From Qiania dongpingensis (lineage in GTDB: Bacteria > Bacillota > Clostridia > Lachnospirales > Lachnospiraceae), in NCBI RefSeq assembly GCF_014337195.1, contig NZ_CP060634.1, positions 2,046,001-2,110,000 of the forward strand: a stretch of DNA of 64,000 nucleotides, written 5' to 3'. Positions 62,126-64,000 of the stretch are shown here, one piece after another; the stretch's first letter is position 1; each line of letters opens with the position of its first letter. A model generated the notes under the pieces. The model was not told where the DNA came from. It saw only the letters and a program-made list of their open reading frames with translations, and made no database searches. The position numbers were made by a program, and so were the translations under genes.

Positions 62126-62420
62126 AACCAATACCTCCATAAAGAATTTTTTGTGAACGCATATATTATACTTCGATTGATAAACTTTTACAATAATTGT
62201 AATAAAATATTTCTCAATACTGAAGAAATGGAATTAAAAAAATATTAAAAGAAAAATAAAGAAAAAATAAGACAAAGAAGTAATAATATTTAAGCAGGAA
62301 AGAGCGAAGCCAAGAAAAGTATGAAATAGACAGCTTTAAATATCATGCAAAAAACAAATAAAATATGTTATAATCATTAGAAATGAGCCCCCTATTTGCA
62401 CAGATGAAAGGAGGTACCAT

Positions 62421-62489
62421 ATGAAAGAGACACTGACGAAGAATATCCGGAGACGAGGCCGAGAAAAGAGGACTATATACTATGGATAA
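62421..62489 (+). CDS. Candidate 22-residue basic upstream peptide overlapping the glycosylase gene
   Basis: ATG at 62421 follows AAAGGAGG by 8 bases, a much stronger site than that of the glycosylase gene. The peptide, MKETLTKNIRRRGREKR and four more residues, ends in TAA at 62487-62489, eight bases inside the glycosylase frame. TATAAT at 62369-62374 may be the promoter. Overlap suggests that its translation carries ribosomes to the glycosylase start. Confidence 0.5.
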   Translation: MKETLTKNIRRRGREKRTIYYG

Positions 62490-62997
62490 AGTAATACACG
62501 AGATTCCGCCGGTATATGACGGGAATTCAAAGATTCTGGTCCTCGGCAGCTTTCCTTCGGTCAAGTCCCGGGCGGGAAAGTTCTTTTATCATCATCCTCA
62601 GAACCGGTTCTGGAAGGTGCTGGCGGTGGTATATGGAGCCTGCACTTGCAGCGGAAACAGCTGCGAGGGTTATGTCCCGGAAACGGTGGAAGAGAAAAAA
62701 CGGTTTCTGCTGGAGAATCGGATTGCCGTTTGGGATGTGATAGCCAGCTGCGATATTGACGGTTCCAGCGACAGCAGCATAAAAAACGTGGTTCCCAATG
62801 ATCTGTCCGTGATTCTGGACGCGGCGGATATCCAGGGGATCTTCTGCAACGGAGGAACTTCCTATAAATTATATGACAAATATCTGGAGAAAAGGACCGG
62901 GCGGCAGGCGGTGAAGCTGCCGTCCACGAGCCCGGCCAACGCGGCATATTCTCTGGAGAGACTTACAGCCCTGTGGAGGGAAGCCCTGCTTCCCTGA
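62482..62997 (+). CDS. DNA-deoxyinosine glycosylase-like protein (uracil-DNA glycosylase superfamily)
   Basis: The 171-residue protein has the UDG fold with VLGSFPSVKSR near residue 20-30 (the GSFPS motif of family 6 hypoxanthine glycosylases), FYHHPQNRFWKVLA, AVWDVIASC, and STSPANA near 148-154. It removes hypoxanthine or mismatched bases from DNA. The only ribosome-site candidate is a weak AGAGG ten bases upstream; translation may depend on the peptide overlapping its start. Confidence 0.9.
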   Translation: MDKVIHEIPPVYDGNSKILVLGSFPSVKSRAGKFFYHHPQNRFWKVLAVVYGACTCSGNSCEGYVPETVEEKKRFLLENRIAVWDVIASCDIDGSSDSSIKNVVPNDLSVILDAADIQGIFCNGGTSYKLYDKYLEKRTGRQAVKLPSTSPANAAYSLERLTALWREALLP

Positions 62998-63014
62998 CCT
63001 CAGGGCTGTTGTTT
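62967..63014. terminator. Bidirectional terminator between convergent genes
   Basis: CAGCCCTG (near 62967) and CAGGGCTG (near 63001) form a long hairpin, with GGAAGC/GCTTCC inside and GTTGTTT after it. It spans the glycosylase stop and the 3' end of the AI-2E gene. Confidence 0.55.
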
Positions 63015-64000
63015 ATGATCTGGTGCCGGATCCGGCTTTAAGCGGCGGTATACGGACTCTCTTAAGAGCGTATAGATGACGGAGCAGAGCGGGACAAAGA
63101 GAAGCATACCTGCGATTCCGAACACGCTTCCGCCCACGGTGACGGCTACCAGCACCCAGATACCGGGAAGCCCGATGGAGGTGCCCACTACCTTTGGATA
63201 TATCAGATTACCCTCCAGCTGCTGAAGAAGCATCAGAAAGACGATGAAGACGACAGCCTTGACCGGGCTGACGATCAGAATCAGGAATGCGCCGATAAAA
63301 CACCCGATGAAAGCCCCAAATACGGGGATCAGGGCAGTGAAACCCACCAATGTGCCGATCACCATCGCATAAGGAAGTCGCAGGAGGGTCATGCCCAAAA
63401 AGCAGAGAACACCCAGGATAACGGCTTCTGTGCACTGTCCGGTGACAAAGCTCGAGAAGATCCGGTTTGAGACGGTACAGACACGGAGAAACTGTCCGGC
63501 TCTTTTTTCCGGTAGGAATACCTGCATTAGCTTGCGGAACTGTTCGCTGAGTTTCTCTTTGGAAGCCAGGATGTACAGAGAAAAGATGAACGCCAGAAAG
63601 AAGTTGACGACTCCGCTCACGATGGAGGAGGTGACTCCGATCGTGGTATTGACGACGGTGGCCGCGCCGTCCTGGAGGAATTTTCCCATGGCCTCCAGCA
63701 TCTGCTTCCAGTCGATATTGACGCCTTCAAGCCGCTCCGTGGAGATGTCCCAATCCTTAGCAAGCTGTATCAGCCATGCCTGTGCGTTCTCCATGAATAC
63801 GGGGATACTTTTGCTCAGGATGGAGACGGTCCGGATCAATTCAGGAACGACTAAAAAGATTACAAGGCACAAGACGGCCAGCACGACAATGATGGACAGC
63901 AGCATGCAGACGGGCCTGTGTATGAGGTCCCAGACCTTCCGTCCTTTAAGCTTTCGGAACACCTTTTCTTCCAGCAGCCTCATGGGTACATTCAGGATGA
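63000..64000 (-). CDS. AI-2E family transporter, N-terminus beyond the window
   Basis: At least 333 residues are visible. The frame stays open upstream of the first visible ATG (63983) to the window edge, reading ILNVPMRLLEEKVF. This matches the loop after the first membrane helices in this family, so that ATG is internal. Six to seven hydrophobic segments follow, with FTALIPVFGAFIG, LEGNLIYPKVVGTSIGLPGIWVL and IAGMLLFVPLCSVIYTLL. The family includes AI-2 exporters and Na+/H+ antiporters; the substrate here is unknown. Confidence 0.9.
   Translation of the reverse strand, partial: ILNVPMRLLEEKVFRKLKGRKVWDLIHRPVCMLLSIIVVLAVLCLVIFLVVPELIRTVSILSKSIPVFMENAQAWLIQLAKDWDISTERLEGVNIDWKQMLEAMGKFLQDGAATVVNTTIGVTSSIVSGVVNFFLAFIFSLYILASKEKLSEQFRKLMQVFLPEKRAGQFLRVCTVSNRIFSSFVTGQCTEAVILGVLCFLGMTLLRLPYAMVIGTLVGFTALIPVFGAFIGCFIGAFLILIVSPVKAVVFIVFLMLLQQLEGNLIYPKVVGTSIGLPGIWVLVAVTVGGSVFGIAGMLLFVPLCSVIYTLLRESVYRRLKPDPAPDHKQQP

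Noticed and set aside
63983..63985. Start codon for the AI-2E transporter
   Set aside because: The frame is open upstream to the window edge and the upstream residues fit the family, so this ATG is internal.

Overview
The window reads as chromosome of a spore-forming, anaerobic Clostridia bacterium, most likely Lachnospiraceae (inference). The signs are strong AGGAGG ribosome sites, moderate GC, sporulation genes (spoIIID, spoIID, a spoIIQ-like gene, a pdaB-like deacetylase), anaerobic sulfite reductase asrABC, superoxide reductase, a choloylglycine hydrolase as in gut bacteria, and the orders tig-clpP-clpX-lon-engB and rho-rpmE-DUF1385-prmC-prfA. I saw no rRNA or tRNA gene.

Layout. 1-1391: the end of a type I-C cas2, a leader and a 15-repeat CRISPR array; the other cas genes would lie left of the window. 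1392-3800: an accessory stretch with a small lipoprotein, a decayed BlaR1/MecR1 sensor on the minus strand, superoxide reductase and the first copy of a non-coding repeat element. 3800-14340: metabolic and repair genes (choloylglycine hydrolase, flavodoxin, ZIP transporter, hydrolase, alkyltransferase-like protein, an 1131-residue LRR surface protein, a rubredoxin/glutamate-synthase-like protein, an OGG-type glycosylase). 14400-22430: a 1253-residue cyclic-di-GMP protein with both GGDEF and HD-GYP domains, a MarR regulator, asrCBA and a Crp/Fnr regulator. 22500-24450: an Lsa-type ABC-F gene behind what looks like a complete ribosome-controlled attenuator. 24476-37300: malQ, regulators, spoIIID, mreB, recD2-comF, spoIID-spoIIQ. 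37390-38170: the second repeat copy, inverted relative to the first. 38169-58142: a core block (protein quality control, translation termination, Rho, TelA pair, antiporter, aldehyde dehydrogenase). 58179-64000: mostly minus-strand genes (NYN RNase, small exporter, PdaB-like, lipoprotein), a glycosylase with an overlapping upstream peptide, and an AI-2E family protein that runs off the right edge.

How they work together. The Crp-like regulator sits directly upstream of asrABC, and a GTGA-N6-TCAC palindrome lies between them about 41 bases upstream of a predicted start, so it is a likely direct activator of sulfite reduction. The ABC-F gene has its own promoter, a 7-codon leader peptide, an intrinsic terminator and a 10-base complement to that terminator, which suggests induction by a ribosome-stalling antibiotic. 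No wholly new multi-gene system was found. The strongest candidates for something undescribed are the ABC-F attenuator, the inverted repeat-element pair beside the same palindromic flank, a possible structured RNA at 29752-29908, and the upstream peptide fused by overlap to the DNA glycosylase gene.
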